Source: Dysgonomonas sp. UBA7710 (GTDB lineage Bacteria; Bacteroidota; Bacteroidia; Bacteroidales; Dysgonomonadaceae). From it: 64,000 nucleotides of DNA. Positions 17,991 through 26,149 of the stretch are shown here, in pieces. The stretch lies in contig NZ_DLFW01000002.1 of NCBI RefSeq assembly GCF_002482385.1, forward strand, positions 281,519 to 345,518. The letters run 5' to 3'. Position numbers and translations under genes: made by a program. The notes under the pieces are model-generated. The model was not told the DNA's origin. It worked only from the letters and a program-made list of their open reading frames with translations, and ran no database searches. Position 1 is the first letter of the stretch; each line of letters opens with the position of its first letter.

Positions 17991-18011
17991 GTTATTGAGA
18001 TATATAAAAAG

Positions 18012-18043
18012 AAAAGCTTAACCGGACAGTTAAGCTTTTTTTG
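18012..18043 (+). terminator. Terminator after hemD
   Basis: A perfect 11-bp inverted repeat AAAAGCTTAAC (18012-18022) pairs with 18029-18039 around CGGACA and continues into a T-run. It lies just before the ATG of the next gene. Confidence 0.9.
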
Positions 18044-18051
18044 TACAAAGT

Positions 18052-18750
18052 ATGGTGATTAAAGATAAAGATCTGGGCAATATAAAGCTTGTGAAAAATG
18101 CACAGGCCCGGAGGATTATTGTCCGTCGTAAAGATGATTACCTGCAACTGACGTACCCTCCGGGCGTAAGCATGTCTTACATAGAGAAAACAATAGAGGA
18201 GATGAAACCGCGCTTGTTCAAGCTTTTGGAAAATAAGAAACAGCAATATCTCTTTACCCCGCAGACAGAATTTAAAACGTTTAGTTTCGCACTAAAAATA
18301 TCAGAAAGTACCTCGACAAGCAATTACTACTTAAAACTGAAAGATGGAATACTGTCTATATCATGCCCGCCGGATACGGAATATGACAGTCCTGCCGTAC
18401 AGGCCTCAATAAGAGGCTTAATAGAAAAGGTATTACGCTATGAGGCCAAACGTCTTTTTCCTCAGAAGGTCGAAGCATTAGCGCATCGGCATGGCTTTAC
18501 ATTCTCGAATGTGAAAATCAATCAGAGTCGTACCCGTTGGGGAAGCTGTTCTTCGAAGAAAGATATAAACCTGTCTTATCATTGTATGTTGCTGCCGGAA
18601 TACCTCGTTGATTTTGTTATCCTTCACGAACTTTGTCATACCAAAGAAATGAATCATGGAGAGCGTTTCTGGTTATTGTTGGATAAGGTGTCTGATGGAA
18701 AAGCAAAAGAACTGACGAAAGAGCTGAAAACGTTCAAAACAGGTTGGTAA
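18052..18750 (+). CDS. YgjP-like zinc metallopeptidase (DUF45, M48-related)
   Basis: The 232-residue protein has an N-terminal beta-rich region and a C-terminal metalloprotease-like domain with RTRWGSCSSKKDINLSYH near 160 and the zinc motif HELCHTKEMNHGERFW near 195. This is the YgjP/SprT-like arrangement (HExxH followed by NH). Family members are cytoplasmic and often sit beside restriction genes; here there is no such neighbour. Its substrate is unknown. The ATG lies just after the hemD terminator. Confidence 0.88.
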   Translation: MVIKDKDLGNIKLVKNAQARRIIVRRKDDYLQLTYPPGVSMSYIEKTIEEMKPRLFKLLENKKQQYLFTPQTEFKTFSFALKISESTSTSNYYLKLKDGILSISCPPDTEYDSPAVQASIRGLIEKVLRYEAKRLFPQKVEALAHRHGFTFSNVKINQSRTRWGSCSSKKDINLSYHCMLLPEYLVDFVILHELCHTKEMNHGERFWLLLDKVSDGKAKELTKELKTFKTGW

Positions 18751-18759
18751 ATAGTTTAG

Positions 18760-18790
18760 TAACGAGTAAACAAATGAACGAGATACAAGT
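18760..18790. repeat. Copy of the ACGAGATACAAGT module
   Basis: The stretch ACGAGTAAACAAATGA followed by ACGAGATACAAGT (18778-18790) recurs at 28928-28940 and, reversed, at 63363-63375. It lies in the gap between the peptidase gene and the convergent cdd gene. Confidence 0.65.
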
Positions 18791-18835
18791 AACCGAATTA
18801 TGAGTTGCCTGCACCATTATTAATTAAATAACAAT

Positions 18836-19318
18836 CTATTCAGACAGCGATTCCTTTCCAAAGCTAAGCGGCAACAGGTCTTTTGCCGATTCTACTTCAT
18901 AAATTTTATCCTTCCCGTACATAATTACCCTGACGGATGTTTTAAACCGGTTCTCCACTTCTACCATAACCTGCCTGCAGCCACCACAAGGGCAACAGGG
19001 TAAATCGGTGAAATCTCCATCATGAAATGCTGCTATGGCAATAGCTTCTACAGGCGTATCCGGTTTTTGGGAATTGGAAGCGAATATTGCTACCCGTTCA
19101 GCACATAAGCCCGATGGATACGCGGCGTTTTCCTGATTGTTCCCTGTTATGATTTCACCATCAGCTAGGAGTACCGCTGCACCAACATGAAAGTCTGAAT
19201 AGGGGGCATATGCATTTTTTGTCGCTAATTTAGCTTCATTTATAAGCTTTTTTATATTTTCAGTACCTTCTTCAAAGGTATAAACGAGTATCTTTGTAGT
19301 TAAGTTTAAACTTTCCAT
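18836..19318 (-). CDS. cdd: Cytidine deaminase
   Basis: The 160-residue cytoplasmic enzyme converts cytidine and deoxycytidine to uridine and deoxyuridine in pyrimidine salvage. The zinc site is clear: NAAYPSGLCAERVAIF near residues 63-78 (Cys ligand plus the proton-shuttling Glu) and PCCPCGGCRQVM near 107-118 (two Cys ligands). The length fits the homotetrameric bacterial type, with an extra N-terminal segment of about 20 residues. Its promoter overlaps a palindromic element that serves the divergent gene. Confidence 0.95.
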   Translation of the reverse strand: MESLNLTTKILVYTFEEGTENIKKLINEAKLATKNAYAPYSDFHVGAAVLLADGEIITGNNQENAAYPSGLCAERVAIFASNSQKPDTPVEAIAIAAFHDGDFTDLPCCPCGGCRQVMVEVENRFKTSVRVIMYGKDKIYEVESAKDLLPLSFGKESLSE

Positions 19319-19379
19319 AGTGAATGTTGTTAATTAGTAGAAGTAAGCGTTTAACGATCCGGTTACAGATTGTAACTTT

Positions 19380-19429
19380 CTATCGTTGTTTTACTTACAA
19401 ATGTAATAAAAAGGTCTGAGACCTTAATT
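19380..19429 (+). promoter_or_regulatory. Palindromic upstream element, copy 1
   Basis: CTATCGTTGT (19380-19389), TAATAAA (19404-19410) and the perfect palindrome AAGGTC-TGA-GACCTT (19411-19425) lie 19 nt before the glucosaminidase ATG. The same arrangement occurs before the MCE gene and recO. It looks like an operator or an unusual promoter core. Confidence 0.55.
19398..19405 (-). promoter_or_regulatory. -7 element for cdd
   Basis: The minus strand reads TACATTTG, matching TAnnTTTG, 79 nt before the cdd ATG. The palindrome of copy 1 lies directly upstream of it, so a protein bound there could affect both directions. Confidence 0.45.
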
Positions 19430-19444
19430 AAACATCATAAATAT

Positions 19445-20380
19445 ATGAAAAAAGCTTATTGTCTGAAGACTTTATCCCAATTTATTATATTAACTCTGCT
19501 TATCTTATTCCCTTCTGTGTCTGCTTTTTCCCAGGCTAAACGATATAAAATTTACGACGACTATATTGATACCTACAAAGGTATTGCGATAGATCATATG
19601 AAAAAATATAAAATCCCGGCAAGTATTACGCTTGCTCAGGGCTTACTGGAGTCGGGTGCGGGTAAAAGTTCTTTGACTCAGAGTTCGAACAACCATTTTG
19701 GTATAAAATGCCATAATGATTGGACAGGCGGTCGGGTATACAAGGCAGATGATACTCCGAATGATTGTTTCAGGAAGTATAAAAAAGCGGAAGAATCGTA
19801 TGAAGATCATTCCCGTTTTTTAGCAGAGAAGCCGCGCTATAAATCGCTTTTTTCTCTGAAGATAACTGATTACCGGGGTTGGGCTAAAGGGTTGCAACAA
19901 TGCGGATATGCCACGGACAAAGCATATGCAAACAAGTTGATAAAGATTATCGAAGACTATGAACTTTACCAGCATGACAAAAAAGGCGGAGGAAAAGAAA
20001 AAGACAAGGACAAGGAAGAGCAAATAGTAATAAGAGAATATAAGCATACTCCTTACAAAACTCACAATCTGATCTATGTGAGGGCTGAAGATGGAGATAC
20101 ATACGAGGCCATAGCTGCTGAATTTGGATTTAAGCCCAAAGATCTGTACAAATATAATGAAGTGCCGGAAGGTTTTCCTCTCAAGCAGGGAGATTTAGTC
20201 TATTTTGAGAAGAAGAAATCGAAAGCAGATAAACCCTATTACGACCATGTGGTACAGGTTGGGGAGTCGATGCATAGTATCTCTCAATTATATGGTATAA
20301 AAGTCAAGAATCTTTACAAAATGAACAAAAAGGATTTTGAATACGTTCCTGAAGAAGGAGATGTTTTAAAGTTAAGATGA
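19445..20380 (+). CDS. Glucosaminidase (GH73) with two LysM domains
   Basis: The 311-residue protein has a signal peptide (about 1-31, ending SAFSQ). A GH73-type N-acetylglucosaminidase domain follows (about 40-180) with ASITLAQGLLESGAGKSSL, whose Glu is the likely catalytic acid, and NNHFGIKCH. A Lys/Glu-rich linker near 180-200 leads to two LysM repeats (about 207-250 and 265-311) that bind peptidoglycan. It would cut glycan strands in the periplasm during wall remodelling. The next gene starts 35 nt later, probably in the same transcript. Confidence 0.92.
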   Translation: MKKAYCLKTLSQFIILTLLILFPSVSAFSQAKRYKIYDDYIDTYKGIAIDHMKKYKIPASITLAQGLLESGAGKSSLTQSSNNHFGIKCHNDWTGGRVYKADDTPNDCFRKYKKAEESYEDHSRFLAEKPRYKSLFSLKITDYRGWAKGLQQCGYATDKAYANKLIKIIEDYELYQHDKKGGGKEKDKDKEEQIVIREYKHTPYKTHNLIYVRAEDGDTYEAIAAEFGFKPKDLYKYNEVPEGFPLKQGDLVYFEKKKSKADKPYYDHVVQVGESMHSISQLYGIKVKNLYKMNKKDFEYVPEEGDVLKLR

Positions 20381-20414
20381 GAATTGAAACACAAAACTTG
20401 AATTTTTATTAAGA

Positions 20415-21296
20415 ATGAAACAATTATTTTTTACAGTCGCCTTTTTTATATTGGCAATGGGCGTTTATGCGCAGAATGATAAGGATAAACTCGAAGACGG
20501 GAAATGGTATCTGAAAGGAGTTACAGGCCTTAATGCTTCACAAACCGCAGTAAGTAATTGGTCGGCCGGTGGTGAGAATGCAATGGCGGGAACAGCCTAC
20601 CTGAATGGATCTCTCGTTCGCAAAAGCGGGAACTGGCTTTTCTCGAATGCGCTCGCTTTGGAATATGGACTGACAAATACCAAGTCGCTGGGAACGCAGA
20701 AAACAAGCGATAAAATAGATTTTACCACTCAGTTAGGGTATTCTACTAACAATAAATGGTATTATACCATAATGGGCGATTTTAAGTCCCAGTTTTATAA
20801 GGGATATAATTACCCGGATAAAACGAATTATATATCGAAGTTTTTCGCGCCGGCTTATTCCAATATATCAATAGGTTTCGAGTACAGACCCAATACAAGC
20901 TATTCGCTTTACTTATCACCGCTTGCCGGAAAACTGACGTTTGTAGAAGATGACTACCTTTCCAGTATCGGCGCATTCGGAGTAGATCCCGGAGATAAGT
21001 TCAAAGCGGAATTAGGAGCTTACTTCAAAGCACGTGCCGAAAAAACACTGATGGAAAATGTAAAAGCCATATCGACACTGGATTTTTTCACGGCATATGA
21101 CAAGTCTTTTGGTAATGTTGATGTAAATTGGGATTTACTGATTAGCATGAAAATAAATAAAGTATTGTCGGCAAGCGTGAATACGACATTGAAGTATGAC
21201 GATGATGTAAAAATCGTAAATGAAGACGGTACTACCGGCGGTCCGAAAGTTCAGTTCAAAGAAATGATAGGAGTGGGGATTGCCTATAACTTTTAA
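20415..21296 (+). CDS. DUF3078 outer-membrane protein
   Basis: The 293-residue protein has a signal peptide (about 1-19, ending VYAQ) followed by DUF3078. Repeated short stretches with alternating hydrophobic residues and a final aromatic residue (AYNF) suggest an outer-membrane beta-barrel of about a dozen strands. NWSAGGENAMAGTAYLNGSL near 40-60 is typical of the family. Function is unknown. It lies in one unit with the glucosaminidase and ends at a strong terminator. Confidence 0.85.
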   Translation: MKQLFFTVAFFILAMGVYAQNDKDKLEDGKWYLKGVTGLNASQTAVSNWSAGGENAMAGTAYLNGSLVRKSGNWLFSNALALEYGLTNTKSLGTQKTSDKIDFTTQLGYSTNNKWYYTIMGDFKSQFYKGYNYPDKTNYISKFFAPAYSNISIGFEYRPNTSYSLYLSPLAGKLTFVEDDYLSSIGAFGVDPGDKFKAELGAYFKARAEKTLMENVKAISTLDFFTAYDKSFGNVDVNWDLLISMKINKVLSASVNTTLKYDDDVKIVNEDGTTGGPKVQFKEMIGVGIAYNF

Positions 21297-21319
21297 TATA
21301 TAAGTAAAGTTCACAATAT

Positions 21320-21354
21320 AAGCGGGATCAGCATTTTGTTGATCCCGCTTTTTT
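21320..21354 (+). terminator. Terminator after the DUF3078 gene
   Basis: Arms AAGCGGGATCA (21320-21330) and TGATCCCGCTT (21340-21350) pair perfectly and are followed by TTTT. Confidence 0.93.
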
Positions 21355-21457
21355 GAATGGAATCCGGTTTTAATAAATAATAAAAGGCCGGAACTTTGTT
21401 TGTCGGTTTCTGATTTTATGCTAATTTTATACAATAAACAAATTTAACCCGGCAAAT

Positions 21458-22597
21458 ATGAATAAATTCCTTTTAATCTCGTTATGTGCAATTACCTCAG
21501 TTCTGGCTTATGCCCAGGAGGATGCAAAATATTTAGCAGGTGCTGTACCTGAGGTTGACGGTAAAGTCATTTTTTTCAAATCCATACCGGTAAAGAATCC
21601 TATATCTGATGACGATTTATTCAATATCATGGATAAATGGGCGAATGACAATTATGGTTCTAATCTTAATAAGGATTTGGATAACAGGGTCCTGTTGTCT
21701 AATCCGGAAGAGAAAGATATAGCATGTCAGGGTGAGAAATTCCTTGTGTTCAAGAAGAGCGCGTTTGTATTGGATCAGGCTAAAATGGTCTATCAGCTGA
21801 TACTGGATATAGACGGAGGTAAATGCAATGCCACTGCGCGTTATATCAAATATGAATATTCGGATAGTAAAACACCGCTATCTGCCGAAGAAATGATAAC
21901 GGATAAAATTGCGCTGAATAAGAAAGGTGATAAGCTGAACAGGTATTATGATAAATTTCGCAGACAGACAGTTGATAGCATCAATAGTATATTCAATTCT
22001 ATCGATAAATATTTGAATGGTACCGTTACAACAGGGGTTGTCTCTTCAGCAGTTCCTGCATCGGTAGGTGTTCCAGACAGACAGGAGAATATCTCTCCGG
22101 CATTGGCTACAGCGACTAATGCGCTTGCTGAAGTTTCCATTCCCGGATTTAAAAAGGTAGATACAGGGAAGATCCCCGCGAGCCTGCAAGGCAGCAAAGC
22201 TTTAATCCTTTCAGGGTCGTTAAGTAGTCCTTCCGTTGTTCCTGCGTCATGGGGCGGTGTTACTTCATTGATGGAACGGCCCGTGGCATTGAGTAATGTC
22301 AATACTGCGCAATATGCAACAGGAGCAATAGATAATGCCGGAACTTATACAATATCGTTTTATACTGAGGTGTATGCCGACGCATTGAAGGAATTTGAAA
22401 ATACGAAAGGAAATATTAATGATAAAATAAAGGCTTCCGGACTTACGCCGGTTATTGCACCTTCGGGTGCGCCTGTATTTACAGAAGCATGGATGGTTAT
22501 CGAATGTAAAAAGGCTGGAGTAATGCCGTCTTCCGATCCAAAAGCCGCGTCGGATAAAACATATTTGGGTGAAATATTGAACGTTTGGATAAAATAA
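21458..22597 (+). CDS. DUF4468 secreted protein
   Basis: The 379-residue protein has a signal peptide (about 1-19, ending AYAQ). Residues about 25-150 match DUF4468, a TBP-like fold found in Bacteroidota (PEVDGKVIFFKSIPVKNPISDDDLF). A Ser/Ala/Pro-rich linker follows, then a C-terminal region about 230-379 with flavin-reductase-like or unknown pattern (PVALSNVNTAQYATGAIDNAG). The role is unknown. It is followed 17 nt later by an SDR gene. Confidence 0.75.
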   Translation: MNKFLLISLCAITSVLAYAQEDAKYLAGAVPEVDGKVIFFKSIPVKNPISDDDLFNIMDKWANDNYGSNLNKDLDNRVLLSNPEEKDIACQGEKFLVFKKSAFVLDQAKMVYQLILDIDGGKCNATARYIKYEYSDSKTPLSAEEMITDKIALNKKGDKLNRYYDKFRRQTVDSINSIFNSIDKYLNGTVTTGVVSSAVPASVGVPDRQENISPALATATNALAEVSIPGFKKVDTGKIPASLQGSKALILSGSLSSPSVVPASWGGVTSLMERPVALSNVNTAQYATGAIDNAGTYTISFYTEVYADALKEFENTKGNINDKIKASGLTPVIAPSGAPVFTEAWMVIECKKAGVMPSSDPKAASDKTYLGEILNVWIK

Positions 22598-22614
22598 CCA
22601 CAGAATAAAAGCTC

Positions 22615-23376
22615 ATGAGAAAAATAGCTTTAATCACCGGAGCTACCTCCGGACTAGGAAGAGCAATAGCTTTGCGATTGGCAAAGGAAGGCTATGATGT
22701 AATCATAACCGGACGCCGCAAGGATAGATTGGAAGAACTGGAACGGGAGATTGAAATAAAATACGAATCGAAGGTATATTCGCTTTGCTTCGATGTGCGG
22801 GTATACAATGAAGTAGAGAAAGCTATTACTAGTCTGCCCGAAGAATGGAAGGCAATCGATATCCTTGTCAATAATGCCGGGCTTGCCGTGGGACTAGATC
22901 CTATCCAGCAGGGAGTAATTGATGATTGGGAGCGGATGATAGATACCAACATCAAGGGGCTGTTATATGTGACCCGTGTAGTGTCTCCGGGGATGGTATC
23001 ACGAAAATCGGGGCATATCGTTAATCTTGGTTCCATTGCTGGAAAAGGTGTTTATCCTAACGGAGCGGTATATTGTGCTACCAAACATGCTGTAGATGCA
23101 TTGAGCCAGGGTATGCGTATGGATATGCTGCCATACAATATACGGGTAACTCAAGTTTGTCCGGGTGCAGTGAATACAGAATTCTCGCTCGTTCGCTTCA
23201 AAGGAAATCAGGATAGAGCCGATTTGGTATATGACGGGTACGATGCCCTGACAGCCGAAAATATTGCCGATGCTGTTTTTTATGCAGTATCCCAGCCACC
23301 CCATGTCGATATACAGGATATACTGGTGATGCCGACTGCACAGGCCAATGGTAGTATGTTCCATAAAAATAATTAG
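22615..23376 (+). CDS. Short-chain dehydrogenase/reductase (YdfG-like)
   Basis: The 253-residue classical SDR has the cofactor motif GATSGLGRA (residues 8-16), NNAG near 89, a Ser in NLGSIAGKG and the YxxxK pair in YCATK near 153. The sequence resembles YdfG, an NADP-dependent 3-hydroxy acid dehydrogenase acting on serine and 3-hydroxypropionate-type substrates. An Arg after the Gly-rich loop (TGRRKDR) supports NADP use. The real substrate cannot be read from sequence. Confidence 0.88.
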   Translation: MRKIALITGATSGLGRAIALRLAKEGYDVIITGRRKDRLEELEREIEIKYESKVYSLCFDVRVYNEVEKAITSLPEEWKAIDILVNNAGLAVGLDPIQQGVIDDWERMIDTNIKGLLYVTRVVSPGMVSRKSGHIVNLGSIAGKGVYPNGAVYCATKHAVDALSQGMRMDMLPYNIRVTQVCPGAVNTEFSLVRFKGNQDRADLVYDGYDALTAENIADAVFYAVSQPPHVDIQDILVMPTAQANGSMFHKNN

Positions 23377-23379
23377 ACA

Positions 23380-23463
23380 ATATGCTAATGTGCCAATTAG
23401 CCAATAAAATAATTAAAAAAACAAGAACTTTTTGTCGCTTCGCGCCTTGGCACACCGGCATAT
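23380..23463. repeat. Inverted repeat before trmD
   Basis: ATATGCTAATGTGCC (23380-23394) and GGCACACCGGCATAT (23449-23463) pair as 6 + 5 bp with a 4-nt internal mismatch, enclosing an AT-rich 54-nt loop. The wording (GCTAATGTGCCAATTAGC) is typical of the intergenic repeat islands elsewhere in the window. Confidence 0.55.
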
Positions 23464-23484
23464 TTTCTCATTATCACATTATTT

Positions 23485-24168
23485 ATGCGGATAGATATCA
23501 TAAGTGTTTTGCCTCAGATGTTCATGGGGCTTGTTGACTGCTCTATACTGAAACGGGCACAGGATAAGAGTCTTGTAAAAATAGTCGTTCATAATCTTCG
23601 GGATTATGCTACCAATAAACACCGGAATGTGGATGATTATCCCTTTGGTGGCGAAGCAGGTATGGTAATGCAGATAGAGCCGATTGATAATGCGATAACT
23701 GCATTGAAACAACAACGTAATTATGATGAAATAATATATACATCTCCGGATGGCGAAGTTTTCAATCAGAAGATCGCAAATCAGATGTCGGTATATGAAA
23801 ATATCATCATTCTATGCGGGCACTATAAAGGTATAGATTATCGTGTTCGTGAGCATCTGATAACCCGTGAAATATCGATAGGGGATTATGTGCTTACCGG
23901 GGGAGAACTTGCTGCTGCTGTAATGGCAGATGCCATAGTACGGCTTATTCCGGGAGCAATAGGTGATGAGCAATCGGCTTTGTCGGATTCTTTTCAGGAC
24001 AATCTGCTGGCTCCGCCTGTCTATACCCGTCCGGCAGAATATAAAGGATGGAAAGTCCCTGATATATTATTGTCAGGTCATCAGGCTAAGATAGATGAGT
24101 GGAAGTTGCATCAGGCAATAGAGCGCACCGAAAGGTTGCGTCCCGACTTATTAAAAAGTGAAGAGTAA
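23485..24168 (+). CDS. trmD: tRNA (guanine-N1)-methyltransferase TrmD
   Basis: The 227-residue SPOUT enzyme methylates G37 of tRNA next to the anticodon, which prevents frameshifting. Signature stretches are MRIDIISVLPQMF at the start, YPFGGEAGMVMQIEPI near 52-67, LCGHYKGIDYRVREHL near 112-127 and EISIGDYVLTGGELAA near 130-145, which form the knotted SAM site. Length is normal. It is outside the usual rpsP-rimM-trmD-rplS group, as in many Bacteroidota. Confidence 0.96.
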   Translation: MRIDIISVLPQMFMGLVDCSILKRAQDKSLVKIVVHNLRDYATNKHRNVDDYPFGGEAGMVMQIEPIDNAITALKQQRNYDEIIYTSPDGEVFNQKIANQMSVYENIIILCGHYKGIDYRVREHLITREISIGDYVLTGGELAAAVMADAIVRLIPGAIGDEQSALSDSFQDNLLAPPVYTRPAEYKGWKVPDILLSGHQAKIDEWKLHQAIERTERLRPDLLKSEE

Positions 24169-24186
24169 ATCTTGAAAAGTTGATGT

Positions 24187-25026
24187 TTAGAATTCGACCT
24201 TTACAGTAACCCGTTCTTTACTTCCTGTAGTCCAGCGCGGACCTGATTGAATCAGTCGTATAGCTTCATTATCGGACGTGCCGCACAAACTGTATTTTAC
24301 ATCAAACAAGAATGGCCGCCCCAGGGAATTGACCGAGAATTCTATGGCTACTTTGCCCTTACGGTCTTTGCATATGTCATCGGTCGGTCGACGGAGCGAT
24401 TTTTTCAGGTATTCATTGTATTTCTCGTAGCCGCCTATAGGTTCGGGTTTACCGCTATTCGCTTCTTCCGGAGAGGATGTTCTGCTTTCGAAATCATCAG
24501 GTACATATATTTCTATCGGCACTTCGCTCATGCGTTTGGCATCTTCCGACAAGATTTCCTGCTCGGCTTTACTCATCGAAGCACTTTCTTCACTTTCTAT
24601 TTTGAAGCGGGAGATATCCGGCTTATAAGCCTTTGCCAGTTCAGCATTCTTTTGTGCGATCACCACTATATTTTCAGCATAATATGCTTCAGGTACATAG
24701 ATCTCGATAATGGAATTTTCGTTTGCCTGTTGGGCATATAGTCCCGATTTATGATAGTCGGTCAGAAAATATCCGCCGATGCCGATTATGATGATAATAG
24801 CGGCGGCGGCCGATTGCCACATTTGCCTGCCGTTTGCCTTGTTTTTTGTTTTCGATTTGGCCTTTAACCGGTTTTGTATATTATTGATACGTTCGATATG
24901 GTTGTCGTCGATGCTGTCGAATCCGTCTATAGCCTCGTACAAAAACGGATCTTTCATCGAATCTTTTTCTATCCGATGGGCATCTTTACCTTTTCTTTGT
25001 CCTTTTATGTAATCTAAAAACTTCAT
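24187..25026 (-). CDS. Membrane protein with TonB C-terminal domain, putative anti-sigma partner
   Basis: The 279-residue protein begins MKFLDYIKGQRKGKDAHR; the stretch IEKDSMKDPFLYEAIDGFD is a motif I know from Bacteroidota proteins encoded beside ECF sigma factors. A membrane helix lies about 66-82 (AAAAIIIIIGIGGYFL). The periplasmic part has an acidic region and a TonB-C-like domain about 195-279 (PIGGYEKYNEYLKKSLRRP to VTVKVEF). The start chosen overlaps the sigma-factor stop as ATGA. It may sense an envelope signal and hold the sigma factor, with a TonB-type fold in place of the usual FecR domain. Confidence 0.72.
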   Translation of the reverse strand: MKFLDYIKGQRKGKDAHRIEKDSMKDPFLYEAIDGFDSIDDNHIERINNIQNRLKAKSKTKNKANGRQMWQSAAAAIIIIIGIGGYFLTDYHKSGLYAQQANENSIIEIYVPEAYYAENIVVIAQKNAELAKAYKPDISRFKIESEESASMSKAEQEILSEDAKRMSEVPIEIYVPDDFESRTSSPEEANSGKPEPIGGYEKYNEYLKKSLRRPTDDICKDRKGKVAIEFSVNSLGRPFLFDVKYSLCGTSDNEAIRLIQSGPRWTTGSKERVTVKVEF

Positions 25027-25601
25027 TCTTTCAGATTTTTTTCGATACAAATTTTTAAATTCCGTTTTCCGTTTTGTATATAACTCTTTACACTTTTGAG
25101 ATGAAAGCCTGTTTCATCCACGATGTCCGCATACGATTTATCTTCGTAAAAAAACTTTTCTACTGCTATCCGTTGAGGTTCCGGCAGTTTCTCCAGGCAC
25201 TCATTCAGAGCGCTTTCCTTTTCTTCATCCCTGCTGTCATCAAATAGAGTAAAAGAACTGTCCGATTCCATAAGCTGGGAATCGAAATTAACAATAATTT
25301 CCCTCTTATTTTCTTTCAGTATATGAAAGCAATGATTCTTTACTACACTATAAAGCCAGTTTTTGAATACCTTGATTTCGTAGTCCTGAATCTTTTGAGA
25401 CAGGTTTTCGTAAATATCTATTACGGCATCCTGTGACTGCCCCGGGTTTTGCAGATACTTGAGGCAAAGACCGTAAATGAGGGGAATGTAGCGTTCGTAA
25501 AGCTGTTGGAAATATTCAGCTTTACGCGTTTCTTTAAATTTTGACAAGAGAGTCTCGTCGCTGTCCGATTCTTTTTTCTTATGTAAGCTAAAGAATTGCA
25601 A
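25023..25601 (-). CDS. ECF RNA polymerase sigma factor
   Basis: The 192-residue protein has sigma region 2 about 15-100 (FQQLYERYIPLIYGLCLKYL and IKVFKNWLYSVVKNHC) and region 4 about 130-185 (LNECLEKLPEPQRIAVEKFFYEDKSYADIVDETG...), the ECF pattern. It directs polymerase to specific promoters. Its stop codon overlaps the start of the membrane partner gene, so the two proteins are probably made in step. A near-perfect housekeeping-type promoter lies upstream. Confidence 0.92.
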   Translation of the reverse strand: MQFFSLHKKKESDSDETLLSKFKETRKAEYFQQLYERYIPLIYGLCLKYLQNPGQSQDAVIDIYENLSQKIQDYEIKVFKNWLYSVVKNHCFHILKENKREIIVNFDSQLMESDSSFTLFDDSRDEEKESALNECLEKLPEPQRIAVEKFFYEDKSYADIVDETGFHLKSVKSYIQNGKRNLKICIEKNLKE

Positions 25602-25618
25602 GAGGAATCATTTTTACA

Positions 25619-25649
25619 CAAATCTACAAGATTTTAATTAATAATCAAA
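25619..25649 (-). promoter_or_regulatory. Promoter of the ECF sigma operon
   Basis: On the minus strand TTTG (25646-25649) is followed after exactly 19 nt by TAGATTTG (25619-25626), matching TTTG-N19-TAnnTTTG. The start codon lies 17 nt further on. Confidence 0.8.
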
Positions 25650-25711
25650 CAGTTTGAAAGCTTAACGAAAATGTCATAATCCCGTGTTTCTGTTAAAATT
25701 TGTAATATAAA

Positions 25712-25743
25712 ATTGTATAGATGGTTCATTTTATGTACTTTTG
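25712..25743 (+). promoter_or_regulatory. Promoter of the wHTH gene
   Basis: ATTG (25712-25715) and TACTTTTG (25736-25743) are separated by 20 nt, close to the Bacteroidota consensus. The ATG lies 44 nt further on. Confidence 0.7.
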
Positions 25744-25787
25744 TCATCGAAATAATAACGAGTTTAATTTTTTAACAAGCACCCATT

Positions 25788-25985
25788 ATGAAAGAAAAAA
25801 TTGGATCAAACGCAGGTATTATTTGGACTTACCTAGATGCAGAGGGAAGCAAACCGCTTAAAGACATTAAAAAAGCATGCAAATTGACAGAAAAAGATAT
25901 GTATGCGGCTTTAGGCTGGTTAGCAAGAGAAGGCAAAATAGCTTTCAATGAACTAAAAGACGACTTGCAGGTCGTTTTGTTGTAA
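25788..25985 (+). CDS. Winged helix-turn-helix small protein (DUF2582-like)
   Basis: The 65-residue protein is a complete small winged-helix domain: helices at about 8-20, 24-32 and 38-50, then a beta-wing (GKIAFNELKDDLQVVL). It matches the short wHTH family of Bacteroidota annotated as DUF2582-like. It may bind DNA or act as a protein-interaction module. It has its own promoter and a strong terminator, so it is a single-gene unit. Confidence 0.85.
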   Translation: MKEKIGSNAGIIWTYLDAEGSKPLKDIKKACKLTEKDMYAALGWLAREGKIAFNELKDDLQVVLL

Positions 25986-26010
25986 AAACGCAGAACAATA
26001 ATTTCAGATA

Positions 26011-26050
26011 AAAGAGCCGCTTATCTTTCGCATAAGCGGCTCTTTTTTTT
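26011..26050 (+). terminator. Terminator after the wHTH gene
   Basis: Arms AAAGAGCCGCTTAT (26011-26024) and ATAAGCGGCTCTTT (26032-26045) pair perfectly and run into a T-tract. Confidence 0.95.
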
Positions 26051-26098
26051 ATTTGTATACGTCCGGTTTCTTTTTAATGAATTTAGAAGAGTAATAAT

Positions 26099-26129
26099 TT
26101 TGTTAATTCGTTGGTATTATTTATTTTTG
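26099..26129 (+). promoter_or_regulatory. Promoter of the zapB-like/zapA unit
   Basis: TTTG (26099-26102) and TATTTTTG (26122-26129) are separated by exactly 19 nt, a full match to the Bacteroidota consensus. The ATG of the first gene follows after 20 nt. Confidence 0.82.
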
Positions 26130-26149
26130 TCTAGCATTTTGGCTACTTT

